Shown: piece by piece, positions 15,248 through 23,748 of the stretch
How positions within the stretch are numbered: the first letter of the stretch is position 1
Layout: each line of letters starts with the position of its first letter
NCBI GenBank assembly: GCA_009773205.1
Contig: WPAE01000003.1
Coordinates: 1-64,000 of the forward strand
Direction: 5' to 3'
Length of the DNA: 64,000 nucleotides
Origin: Ignavibacteria bacterium
GTDB lineage: Bacteria > Bacteroidota > Ignavibacteria > Ignavibacteriales > Melioribacteraceae
Position numbers and translations under genes: made by a program
Notes under the pieces: generated by a model
The model's database searches: none
What the model was told of the DNA's origin: nothing
Seen by the model: the letters and a program-made list of their open reading frames with translations, nothing else

Positions 15248-18043
15248 ATGCGCAACGAATCAACCAAGAACTACACGAATAGTTCTTACAAATTTATCTG
15301 CACGTTTTTATTAATAATGTTTTCGTTCATAGGCAACACAGTTGCACAGCAAAAAGGCTCGATAAGCGGGAAAATTACCGATAAAACTAACAACGAAGAA
15401 TTAATTGGCGCTAGTGTTTTAATTGTTGGAACAACAACAGGTGCTTCAACAGATTTAGATGGAACTTTTTCTTTAAGAGGACTGGAAGCCGGGACTTACC
15501 AGTTACGGGTTTCTTACATTTCTTATCAGACCACATTAATAAATGATGTAGTAGTTAAAACCGGACAAAACAGCATCGTAAATATTCAGTTAGTTCCTTC
15601 AACAACAGAATTAAATGAAGTAGTTGTATCTGCCGAAGCATTGAAAGCAACGGAAGCTTCTGTTCTCAACATACAAAGAAACTCCTTAAATATTGTGGAT
15701 GGACAAAGCGCCGAACTGATAAGTAAAAACAATAGTTCGGATGGCACAGATGTATTGAAGCGCATGACAGGAGTAACAATTTCTGATGGTAAATACGCTT
15801 TCATACGCGGTGTTGGCGATAGATATAATAACACGATGCTAAATGGTTCCAACCTGCCAAGCGCTGATCCGGAAAAGAGAACTTTCGCTTACGACATGTT
15901 CCCTGCGAGCTTGATGGAAAATGTTCTTACTTCAAAAACATTTATACCAGATAAACCGGCAGACTTTACAGGCGGTTTGGTAGAAATTAACACCATAGAG
16001 TTTCCATCAAGATTCATTCTCGATTTAAGTTTATCAACCGCGTATAATTCTAACACTACTTTCAAACCCTTCAATACTTACATTGGCGGAGGAAAGGATT
16101 TTCTTGGTATTGATGACGGAACACGCAAACTGCCTTCGACAGTAAACAGTAATAAAGTTACTAAAGCAGCTTACAGCAGTGAACAGCTCCAAGCTATAGG
16201 TTTATCTTTCAATGATAATTGGCAGACAAAAAGATTAAACGCACCAATCAACTCAAGTTTTAGACTAAACATTGGCAATCAAACGGAATTTGAAGAAAGC
16301 AAACTTGGTTACATTGGCTCTTTAACTTATTCAAACTCGGCAGAAAACAAAGAACTGAATCAAGCATCTTATACATTTGAAGGACCTCGATTTGAATATG
16401 CCGGCAATAACTATAATATTAATGTTAACTGGGGTGCGCTTTTTAATGTAAGCTACAAAATTGGAAAAGCTCACAAGTTCAGCTTAAAGAATGTTTACAA
16501 TAATACCAGCGATAATGAGACAACTACTTACGAAGGTATTTACAATTACACACAGCAAATAAGAAGAGTAACAGCTCTTAGGTTTGTTTCAAGATCTTTA
16601 CAATCGCATCAGTTAATTGGTGAGCATCATTTTGCATTGTTAAGAGGTTCGCGGGTTGATTGGAATATAAACTTTGCGGCATCTGAACGAAACGAACCTG
16701 ATGCAAGAAGATACATCTATGCAAGAGGAATTGAAGAGACAAACCAGCCATTCAAATTTTTACTTGATCAATCAATTACCACTCGTTATTTCGGCAATTT
16801 AGATGATAAATCTTATGGAGGCAATTTTAACATAAAGATTAATCCTTTCGATAACGCAGCTTTGCCTTCATTAAAATTTGGATACACTTTCGATAAAAAG
16901 GAAAGAGATTTTATAGCTAGAATTTTCGGATTCAGAAATAATCCAGGCGGCAATTTCTTAGAGGAAGAGAAAACGCTTGTGCAATCGGTAGATAAAATTT
17001 TTACGCCGGCAAATATTAATCCAACATTTATAGAGATTATTGAAGTTACCCAGCCTACAGATAGCTATACATCGGACCAATCAATTTCTGCTGCTTATGT
17101 AATGACAGATTTTCAACCAGTTAAAAACATAAAAATTATTACTGGTGTTAGATATGAAAAATCAAAGCAGAACTTGTATAGTAAAACTAGAACAGGAGAA
17201 GCAGTTGAAGTACGCTCAAACTATAATGATTTGTTCCCAAGTGTAAATCTTATAATCGAAGCTACGGAATCTATCAATTTCAGATTAGCTTACAGCAGAA
17301 CAACTGCACGCCCCGAGTTTAGAGAAATAGCGCCTTTTACTTATTTCGATTTTGTTCAAAACGAGTTAGTTATAGGCAATACTAATCTTAAAAGAAGCTT
17401 GATTACTAATTACGATGTTAGATTTGAATATTATCCGGCTCCAAAAGAATTGCTTGCAGTTAGCGCCTATTATAAAAAATTTACCGATCCGATTGAGCAG
17501 GTACTCCTCTCATCTTCTTCCTTTGAACCGCTAAGATCTTACGATAATGCAAAAAGTGCAAACAATTTTGGAGTTGAGTTCGAAGCTAGAAAAGCGCTTG
17601 AGTTCTTATCAACTTCGCTATCAGATTTTTCATTCATTGGCAACCTTGCTTTGATTGATTCTAAAATTGAATTGAAGGATACTGGATTTCAAATTTCTGA
17701 ACGTCCGCTTCAAGGACAAGCTGATTTTATTCTTAATGCTGGCTTATACTACGAAGGTTTTGATAACGGTTACACAGCATCCATTATATATAACAAAGTC
17801 GGGCAAAAAATTGCAAAAGTTGGCTTTGCTAACTTAGGTGATGTTATCGAAAAACCTAGAGATCAAATTGATTTGTCTTTCTCAAAGAAAATATTCAATT
17901 CTCTCAATCTAAAATTTGTTGTTAAAGATTTACTTGCGCAGAACTACAAGTTCATTCAAAAAACTCCGAATGGAGATAAAGTTTCCGAGTTGTCGAAAAA
18001 AGGTCAAACTATTACGCTCAGCTTATCATATAAACTAAACTAA
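15248..18043 (+). CDS. TonB-dependent outer-membrane receptor
   Basis: 931 residues. A signal peptide (hydrophobic core about residues 17-32, ending NTVAQQ) is followed by a carboxypeptidase-regulatory-like beta domain (about 36-120, GKITDKTNNEELIGASV ... GTYQLRVSYISYQT). Then come a plug domain (about 140-270, GTDVLKRMTGVTISDGKYAFIRGVGDRYN) and a long beta barrel. TonB-driven transport across the outer membrane is expected. There is no SusD partner. The next gene is 26 bases on and encodes a T9SS-exported protein, followed by pstS and phoU. Together with the Pho-type promoter this suggests phosphate or a phosphate ester as substrate (inferred). Confidence 0.92.
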   Translation: MRNESTKNYTNSSYKFICTFLLIMFSFIGNTVAQQKGSISGKITDKTNNEELIGASVLIVGTTTGASTDLDGTFSLRGLEAGTYQLRVSYISYQTTLINDVVVKTGQNSIVNIQLVPSTTELNEVVVSAEALKATEASVLNIQRNSLNIVDGQSAELISKNNSSDGTDVLKRMTGVTISDGKYAFIRGVGDRYNNTMLNGSNLPSADPEKRTFAYDMFPASLMENVLTSKTFIPDKPADFTGGLVEINTIEFPSRFILDLSLSTAYNSNTTFKPFNTYIGGGKDFLGIDDGTRKLPSTVNSNKVTKAAYSSEQLQAIGLSFNDNWQTKRLNAPINSSFRLNIGNQTEFEESKLGYIGSLTYSNSAENKELNQASYTFEGPRFEYAGNNYNINVNWGALFNVSYKIGKAHKFSLKNVYNNTSDNETTTYEGIYNYTQQIRRVTALRFVSRSLQSHQLIGEHHFALLRGSRVDWNINFAASERNEPDARRYIYARGIEETNQPFKFLLDQSITTRYFGNLDDKSYGGNFNIKINPFDNAALPSLKFGYTFDKKERDFIARIFGFRNNPGGNFLEEEKTLVQSVDKIFTPANINPTFIEIIEVTQPTDSYTSDQSISAAYVMTDFQPVKNIKIITGVRYEKSKQNLYSKTRTGEAVEVRSNYNDLFPSVNLIIEATESINFRLAYSRTTARPEFREIAPFTYFDFVQNELVIGNTNLKRSLITNYDVRFEYYPAPKELLAVSAYYKKFTDPIEQVLLSSSSFEPLRSYDNAKSANNFGVEFEARKALEFLSTSLSDFSFIGNLALIDSKIELKDTGFQISERPLQGQADFILNAGLYYEGFDNGYTASIIYNKVGQKIAKVGFANLGDVIEKPRDQIDLSFSKKIFNSLNLKFVVKDLLAQNYKFIQKTPNGDKVSELSKKGQTITLSLSYKLN

Positions 18044-18069
18044 GATTATCACTAACAAAAGGAGAGTCT

Positions 18070-19701
18070 ATGAAGTTATTATCGAAAGTACTTGTTTTAC
18101 TACTATTATTTATTGGAACTCTTTCTGCTCAAGAGGCTTTGAGCGGAAATATTACAGCCAATACAACTCTAACATCCAATAAAACTTATGTACTAAAAGG
18201 AATTGTTAGAGTTATGTCTGGCGCTACTCTTACTATAGAACCGGGAACAACTATTTATGGCGAGGCGTCCTCTCAGGGTTCTTTAATAATTAAACCTGGC
18301 GCTAAGATTATGGCAGAAGGAACCGTGGATAAACCAATTGTATTTACAAGCGAATTTACAAAGCCGGGCTCAACCAAAGCACCTAACTACGGAGACTGGG
18401 GCGGAATTATAGTATTAGGGAATGCGCCGGTAAATGTTCCGGGCGGCAAAGCGCTAATTGAAGGACCCGGCGATGAATACGGCGGAACTGTTGTTGATGA
18501 TAACAGCGGCGTGCTGAAGTATATGAGAATAGAATATCCTGGTATTGCATACTCACTTAACAACGAAATAAATGGATTAACCTTTGGCGGCGTAGGCAAC
18601 AAAACTTTGGTAGAATATATCCAGGTTAGTTATTCTGGCGATGATTCTTTTGAGTGGTTTGGCGGTACAGTAAATGGTAAATACCTTATTGCTTACCGTG
18701 GCTGGGATGATTGTTTTGATACAGACTTTGGATACAATGGCAAGTTACAATTTTTACTTTCTGTAAGAGATCCTCAAATTGCAGATCAATCATCATCAAA
18801 TGGATTTGAAAGTGATAACGATGGAAGTGGTTCAACAAACTCTCCAAGGACAAGCCCAACATATTATAACGTAACATTAATAGGACCTGCTGCTGTAAAG
18901 ACTTCCGCATATAATTCTTTGTTCAGAAGAGGAATGCACTTAAGAAGATCATCACAAAACAAAATTGCAAATGCTTTAATAATGGGCTGGCCGGATGGTG
19001 TTCTGATAGATGGAACCAATGCAGTAGCAGATATGAAGAGCGGAACAACAGCATTCATAAAGAACAGCATAATAGCCGGTTCAGTACTCGGTGATTTCAA
19101 ATCAACAGATGCATCATTCCAAGCAGAAATGCCAGCTTGGTTTACTGCTCAAGGCGGCAGAACTTTTGCAACTAATGCAGAAGTAAATTTAATTGATCCT
19201 TTTAATCTTGCTAAGCCAAACCCAATGCCAAAATCAAATTCGCCGGTATTTACAGGCGCTGCAACTCCACCTTCAGATGGATTTTTTGATACTTCTGCTA
19301 GGTTTGTTGGAGCTTTTGGTTCAACAAACTGGGCTGATAGATGGAGCAGTTTATCTTTTACGGGAGTAAGCGTTGAAGAAAACGGCAGTGCATCTATCCC
19401 TACTAAGTTTGAATTGAGCCAGAACTATCCGAATCCGTTTAATCCAACAACAGCTATAAGTTACAAGGTACAAGTGCCAAGCCACGTAACACTTAAAGTT
19501 TACGATGTTTTAGGAAGAGTAGTTGCAACATTGGTTGATGAATTTCAACAAACAGGCATTTATAATTCTCAATTCTCAATTTCGCGCCTCGCTGGACGCG
19601 AGTCGGAGCGGGCCAATACTCAATTAAGCTCCGGTGTTTATTTCTACCAACTTAAAGCCGGAAGTTTTACTTCGACAAAAAAAATGAATTTGTTGAAGTA
19701 G
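18070..19701 (+). CDS. secreted protein with T9SS sorting domain, beta-rich
   Basis: 543 residues: signal peptide (about 1-20, LLFIGTLSAQ), a repetitive beta-rich body (about 25-430: TSNKTYVLKGIVRV, GATLTIEPGTTIYG, NYGDWGGIIVLGNAP, FEWFGGTVNGKYLIAYRGWDD), and a C-terminal type IX sorting domain. The sorting domain begins at FELSQNYPNPFNPTT and ends SSGVYFYQLKAG...KKMNLLK. It is probably exported across the outer membrane and cleaved or anchored by PorU. No enzyme motif is seen; pairing with the TonB receptor suggests a surface capture partner. An 11-codon GC-rich in-frame insert (19582-19614) interrupts the sorting domain. Confidence 0.85.
   Translation: MKLLSKVLVLLLLFIGTLSAQEALSGNITANTTLTSNKTYVLKGIVRVMSGATLTIEPGTTIYGEASSQGSLIIKPGAKIMAEGTVDKPIVFTSEFTKPGSTKAPNYGDWGGIIVLGNAPVNVPGGKALIEGPGDEYGGTVVDDNSGVLKYMRIEYPGIAYSLNNEINGLTFGGVGNKTLVEYIQVSYSGDDSFEWFGGTVNGKYLIAYRGWDDCFDTDFGYNGKLQFLLSVRDPQIADQSSSNGFESDNDGSGSTNSPRTSPTYYNVTLIGPAAVKTSAYNSLFRRGMHLRRSSQNKIANALIMGWPDGVLIDGTNAVADMKSGTTAFIKNSIIAGSVLGDFKSTDASFQAEMPAWFTAQGGRTFATNAEVNLIDPFNLAKPNPMPKSNSPVFTGAATPPSDGFFDTSARFVGAFGSTNWADRWSSLSFTGVSVEENGSASIPTKFELSQNYPNPFNPTTAISYKVQVPSHVTLKVYDVLGRVVATLVDEFQQTGIYNSQFSISRLAGRESERANTQLSSGVYFYQLKAGSFTSTKKMNLLK
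19582..19614. repeat. in-frame GC-rich hairpin insert in a sorting domain
   Basis: A 33-base GC-rich stretch in an otherwise AT-rich gene, containing CTCGCTGGACGCGAG (5 bp stem). It adds 11 codons between FSI and NTQLSSGVYFYQL. Without it the domain reads like other members of the family. The GH16 gene has a comparable insert near 60335-60369. Confidence 0.5.
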
Positions 19702-19711
19702 TTTCTCTCTC

Positions 19712-19755
19712 AAATCATTGGGCGTCTTTCGTGAGGCGCCCAATGATATTTATGT
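19712..19755. terminator. hairpin between the T9SS protein gene and pstS
   Basis: ATCATTGGGCG and CGCCCAATGAT form a perfect 11-bp stem around an 11-base loop. No T run follows, so it is not a standard intrinsic terminator. It may weaken read-through into pstS, or protect the 3' end of the upstream message. Confidence 0.5.
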
Positions 19756-19780
19756 AAAGAAATTGTTAAGGAAAATGTAT

Positions 19781-20614
19781 ATGAAGAAATATCTGTTGGT
19801 AATAGCTGCTTTGGTTTGTTTAACCGGGTTTTTCTCTCCAGAAGAAACTATAACTGTTAAAGGTTCCGATACAATGGTAATTCTTGCCCAACGTTGGGCA
19901 GAGCTATTTATGAAAGAAAATAAGAATGTTATTATACAAGTAACAGGCGGCGGTTCTGGAACCGGAATAGCAGCTTTGATAAACGGCTCAACCGATATAT
20001 GTAATTCATCCCGCCCAATGAAACAGAGTGAAAAAGAAAAACTAAAAGATAAGTATGGAACTCCAGGAGTTGAAATTAAAGTTGCTGTTGATGGGCTCAG
20101 CCTTTATGTAAACAAAGCAAATAAAAAAATAGCTGAGCTTACACTCGAACAAATAAAAAAAATCTATCAAGGGCAAATCACAAATTGGAAGGAAGTGGGC
20201 GGTAACGATGCAAAGATAATTATTTATGGTCGTGAAAATAGTTCCGGCACTTATGTCTATTTCAAAGAACACGTGCTTGAAAACCAAGACTTTAGTTCTA
20301 CATTACAAAGTCTTCCGGGGACAGCAGCAGTTGTTAATGCTGTAAGCAAAGATAAAAATGCAATTGGTTTTGGCGGTGCTGCTTATGCTAAGGGTATTAA
20401 AGATATAGCAGTTAAAATTGATGCAAACTCTAAAGCATATCTGCCTGCAAAGAAATTTATCGAATCAGGTGAGTACCCTATTTCTCGGTACTTATACATG
20501 TACACAAAAAAGAGACCAGAAGGAAATATTAAAAAATTTGTTGATTGGATTTTAAGCGATAAAGGGCAGAGCATTGTAACGGAAGTTGGCTATTTCCCAT
20601 TAAAGAAAAAATAA
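19781..20614 (+). CDS. pstS: phosphate ABC transporter substrate-binding protein
   Basis: Periplasmic phosphate-binding protein of about 277 residues. After the signal peptide MKKYLLVIAALVCLTGFFSP come VKGSDTMVILAQRWAE, GGGSGTGIAALINGSTDICNSSRPM, ITNWKEVGG and the phosphate-contact block YGRENSSGTYVYFKEHVL. I start it at 19781 and not at the upstream in-frame ATGs (19718, 19775), because an AAGGA ribosome site lies about 8 bases before and the signal peptide then has normal length. phoU follows after 10 bases. The permease and ATPase genes pstCAB are not in the window, so this protein works with a transporter encoded elsewhere. Confidence 0.92.
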   Translation: MKKYLLVIAALVCLTGFFSPEETITVKGSDTMVILAQRWAELFMKENKNVIIQVTGGGSGTGIAALINGSTDICNSSRPMKQSEKEKLKDKYGTPGVEIKVAVDGLSLYVNKANKKIAELTLEQIKKIYQGQITNWKEVGGNDAKIIIYGRENSSGTYVYFKEHVLENQDFSSTLQSLPGTAAVVNAVSKDKNAIGFGGAAYAKGIKDIAVKIDANSKAYLPAKKFIESGEYPISRYLYMYTKKRPEGNIKKFVDWILSDKGQSIVTEVGYFPLKKK

Positions 20615-20624
20615 GGAACTTCTT

Positions 20625-21399
20625 ATGCCTCATCAATTTGGTTTTGGTATGGAAGAACTTAAAGCTAATCTAACTCTAATGTCTTCGCTTGTTAATCATC
20701 AGGTTCAGCAAGCAGTTAATTCGCTCACACGTGCGAGCAGCAATATCTACAAAGAAATAAAATTAAAAGATGATGAAATTGATGCCTTCGATGAACTGCT
20801 TCAAGTTCAGTGCGAAAATATGTTTGCTCTCCAGCAGCCAATAGCAAATGACCTTCGATTTGTAATCACCTCTTTAATGATCAACAATCAGCTTGAACGA
20901 TGCGGAAATATTTCTGTTAGTATTGCCAACCGGACTAAAAAGATTAATGCACATAAAAATTTGATATTGGAAAGTGGCATAGTGGATATGGCTAAAGAAG
21001 CGCATAAAATGATTAGCCAAGTTATCGAAGCGTTCCTCAATTCCAATTTAGAGTTAGCAAACAATGTTATTGTAAAAGATGATAAAGTTGATGAACAGAA
21101 TTCTTTAGTGGGCGCCTCTAAAAATATCAATTTCCTTTGTCCCGCTTTGCGGGATGAAATATTTTAAAACAAAAGTTTTTAGAGGTGCCCTAGTGTTTAA
21201 CTACGTTACTCAAAAAATGAAATCTGAAACTAATCTTGTAGACCCGTTGGCGTACATACTTATTCTTGCAAGACAAATTGAACATCTTGCCGACCACGCC
21301 GCTAACATTGCAGAGCATGCACTATTTCTTATGGAAGCAAAAGCTGCTTTGCCCAGACAAGTTGCGACCGTGAAGTTAAACTCTACACAATCAAACTAA
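20625..21399 (+). pseudogene. phoU: PhoU phosphate regulator, split by mini-element A
   Basis: PhoU regulates the Pst transporter and the PhoR kinase; its loss usually leaves the Pho regulon on. The N-terminal part (about 162 residues) shows the PhoU pattern: KDDEIDAFDELL, ALQQPIANDLRFVITSLMINNQLERCGN and a second VKDDKVDEQ. At 21110 an 81-bp mini-element enters, flanked by TAGT. The frame then stops at 21165-21167. The C-terminal part (FNYVTQKMKSETNLVDPLAYILILARQIEHLADHAANIAE) continues in another frame to 21399. Removing the element and one TAGT joins the halves in frame as EQNSLVFNYVTQ, about 229 residues. Confidence 0.9.
21110..21190. mobile_element. mini-element A inserted in phoU
   Basis: 81 bp with terminal inverted repeats GGGCGCCTCTAAAAA and TTTTTAGAGGTGCCC (14 of 15 match). 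It is flanked by the 4 bp direct repeat TAGT (21106-21109, 21191-21194). The added 85 bp shift the frame. An ATG at 21154 inside the element opens the C-terminal phoU fragment. Confidence 0.9.
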
Positions 21400-21411
21400 T
21401 ATGAGGTTACA

Positions 21412-21609
21412 ATGGATGCTTGGAGAATCAAACTTGTTAATTCCGAAACGATTACTGTAAAAGCAAAGAAAAAAGATTTGCTAAAGCTAGATAAAACTCT
21501 ACTCTGTGTAAAAAAACTAGAAGATAACTCTGAAATTGAAATTCTTATTAACCGTAATAATGTACTTTGGTACGAAAGACAAGAAACCGCAGAAGCCATT
21601 AACGAATAA
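21412..21609 (+). CDS. small hypothetical protein between phoU and the response regulator
   Basis: 65 residues (MDAWRIKLVNSETITVKAKKKDLL...), charged, with alternating strands (WRIKLVNSETITVKA, SEIEILINRNNVLWYER) that suggest a small beta fold. No family recognised and no export signal. It is preceded by a GAGG ribosome site and lies 12 bases before the PhoB-like gene, so it is co-transcribed with the phosphate regulators. Confidence 0.72.
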   Translation: MDAWRIKLVNSETITVKAKKKDLLKLDKTLLCVKKLEDNSEIEILINRNNVLWYERQETAEAINE

Positions 21610-21621
21610 GTTTGGAGTATT

Positions 21622-22308
21622 ATGACTCAAAAAATATTAGTTGTTGATGATGAAAAGGATATAGTAGAACTTTTGGAGTATAACTTAACTCGTTTCGGTT
21701 ATAAGGTAATTACAGCTTCAAACGGAAAAGCTGCACTGGAAAAGCTCGCCGAGAAACCAGATCTTGTTATTCTCGATGTAATGATGCCTCAGATGAGCGG
21801 TTATGAAGTATGCACAATTATTAAGCAGAGCGATAAGTTCAAGCATATCCCTGTTATGTTTTTGACCGCTAAAACTTCTGAAACTGATGAAATTTATGGC
21901 TTAAATCTAGGCGCAAGTGATTTTATTCAGAAACCTATCTCTATAAATAAACTGCATGCAAGAGTTGCCTCTAACCTTAGAATGGCTGCTAATAACATAG
22001 TAGTTAACGGAAATATTAACATTGGTCCAATTTCAATAAGCCGCGATCATTATTCGGTTAAAGTAGAGAGCGTTAATGTAGAGTTTGCCAGAAAAGAATT
22101 TGAGATATTTTTCCTTTTGGCATCCAACCCGGGTAAAGTTTTTAAAAGAGAAAAAATATTAGCAGAGGTATGGGGTAAAGATGTTTTTGTGGTTGATAGA
22201 ACAGTTGATGTTCACTTGCTTAACGTTAGGAAAAAACTTGGCGCACATGCATACTTAATTGAGACCATCAAAGGTGTAGGTTATAAATTTAAGTATGAAA
22301 ATAGATGA
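21622..22308 (+). CDS. PhoB/OmpR-family response regulator
   Basis: 228 residues. The receiver domain (1-120) has VVDDEKD, the phospho-acceptor Asp in LVILDVMMPQMSGYEV, and Thr/Lys switch residues in MFLTAK and FIQKPI. It is followed by an OmpR/PhoB winged-helix DNA-binding domain (about 135-225, FARKEFEIFFLLASNPGKVFKREKIL, VVDRTVDVHLLNVRKKLG, ETIKGVGYKF). Its position after pstS and phoU makes it the natural candidate to bind the five 11-bp repeat promoters (inferred). No histidine kinase gene follows, so the PhoR partner is elsewhere. Confidence 0.9.
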   Translation: MTQKILVVDDEKDIVELLEYNLTRFGYKVITASNGKAALEKLAEKPDLVILDVMMPQMSGYEVCTIIKQSDKFKHIPVMFLTAKTSETDEIYGLNLGASDFIQKPISINKLHARVASNLRMAANNIVVNGNINIGPISISRDHYSVKVESVNVEFARKEFEIFFLLASNPGKVFKREKILAEVWGKDVFVVDRTVDVHLLNVRKKLGAHAYLIETIKGVGYKFKYENR

Positions 22309-22383
22309 GTCTTGAATTGCGCGTGAAAATTTGGGAAAAAAATTATGAGTGTAATTGTTTTATTTCTGATTTCTGAACAACAA

Positions 22384-22401
22384 TTTATTTTAGAAGTGCC
22401 C
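22384..22401. repeat. possible remnant of a mini-element A end
   Basis: ATTTTAGAAGTGCCC followed by TTAAG resembles the right terminal repeat of element A with one or two changes. No matching left end is seen in the 280-base gap after the response regulator, so it is probably a decayed copy. Confidence 0.4.
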
Positions 22402-22586
22402 TTAAGTCTAAAATATTATTTCATTGAGCGATTGCAAAAGCCCCGCAGTTTCTTTGTTGGAAAGCAAACTCGAAATTAGTGCTTTAATCCAACATTGATT
22501 TTACATGCTTCTCTTTTTCAGTTCTTCGTTTTACGTTCTTCACTCTACACTCTGCTGTGTTAATCTGTGCCGCAAAAATGCGGCGC

Positions 22587-23747
22587 TTACTTCTTAAATT
22601 TCAAAAGAAATTGCTTCATTATACCTAGGGATTGTGCAACTTCTTCAATTGTATTTTGATATCCAAAAGAAAATCTTAATGTACCTGAGGCATCTTCCGG
22701 CTTGTAGCCGCAGGCAAGTATAACGTGAGATGCCTTAATCGTTCCGCTTGTGCAAGCAGAGCCGCTCGAAACAGCTAATCCATTTATATCCAAATACATT
22801 ACCATAGAATCTGCATCGTTCTTGTATTTCTGAGAATCAAGCGTAATGCTAACGATGTAGGGAAGTGCATCATCTCCGCTATTCAAATAAATAAAATCGC
22901 AGTCTAAATTAATAATGCCTTCTACAAAAATTTTTCTTAGATGAGAAACATGCTCATAGAAATAATTCATGTTTTCTTTTCTTATGCTCACGGCTTCTGC
23001 TAAACCAACTATTCCGGAAATGTTTTCCGTTCCGCCGCGTCTGTTTCTTTCTTGCGAGCCGCCATAAAGCAGTGGAGAAAGCGGAGTTCCGCTTTTTGCA
23101 TAGGCAAAGCCAATTCCTTTTGGACCATTTATTTTATGAGCTGATGCGCTTAGTGCATCAATACCAAGCTCTATTACATTAACGGGTATTTTACCAAAGC
23201 TCTGCACAGCATCGGTATGAAAAATTATTTTTCTTGCTCTCAGAGGTGACGACAGTTCTTTTATATTATTTACTGAACCTGTTTCATTGTTTACGTGCAT
23301 AAAAGAAGCTAAAGAAGATTGTGGAGTAATAGACTCTAGGATTGAGTGAAGCTCTACTTTAGTTTGTTTGTTAACTGCAAGAAATGCTGCATTAAAATCA
23401 GATTTATTTAACTCTGCAAAAGTATCTAGTACGGCATGATGTTCTGCCTGTGCAGTTAATATTTCATTTCTTCGGCTTTCAACAAATTCTGTTTGCGCAA
23501 TTCCGCGAATAAGAAAATTGTTTGCCTCAGTGCCGCCGCTTGTAAAATAAATTTCGCTTGGATTAGCGCCAATAAAATCGGCAATATTTTCTCTTGCTTC
23601 TTCAATTGCAACACGCGCATTTCTTCCAAAAGAATGAATGGAAGAGGGATTTCCATATTCTTCTTCTAAAAATGGTTTCATCTTTTCAAATACTTTTGGA
23701 TGAACCGGCGTGGTTGCAGCGTTATCGAAGTAGATTGAACTTTTCAT
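22587..23747 (-). CDS. cysteine desulfurase, NifS/IscS type
   Basis: PLP enzyme that takes sulfur from cysteine for iron-sulfur clusters, thiamine or tRNA thiolation. 386 residues: N-terminal IYFDNAATTPVHP, GNPSSIHSFGR, FTSGGTEANNF, the HHAVLD His, MHVNNETG, the PLP lysine in SASAHKINGPKG, and the persulfide Cys in SGSACTSGT. No IscU, IscR or thiI gene is beside it. It begins one base after the birA stop, so the two are co-transcribed. Confidence 0.94.
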   Translation of the reverse strand: MKSSIYFDNAATTPVHPKVFEKMKPFLEEEYGNPSSIHSFGRNARVAIEEARENIADFIGANPSEIYFTSGGTEANNFLIRGIAQTEFVESRRNEILTAQAEHHAVLDTFAELNKSDFNAAFLAVNKQTKVELHSILESITPQSSLASFMHVNNETGSVNNIKELSSPLRARKIIFHTDAVQSFGKIPVNVIELGIDALSASAHKINGPKGIGFAYAKSGTPLSPLLYGGSQERNRRGGTENISGIVGLAEAVSIRKENMNYFYEHVSHLRKIFVEGIINLDCDFIYLNSGDDALPYIVSITLDSQKYKNDADSMVMYLDINGLAVSSGSACTSGTIKASHVILACGYKPEDASGTLRFSFGYQNTIEEVAQSLGIMKQFLLKFKK

Positions 23748-23748
23748 T

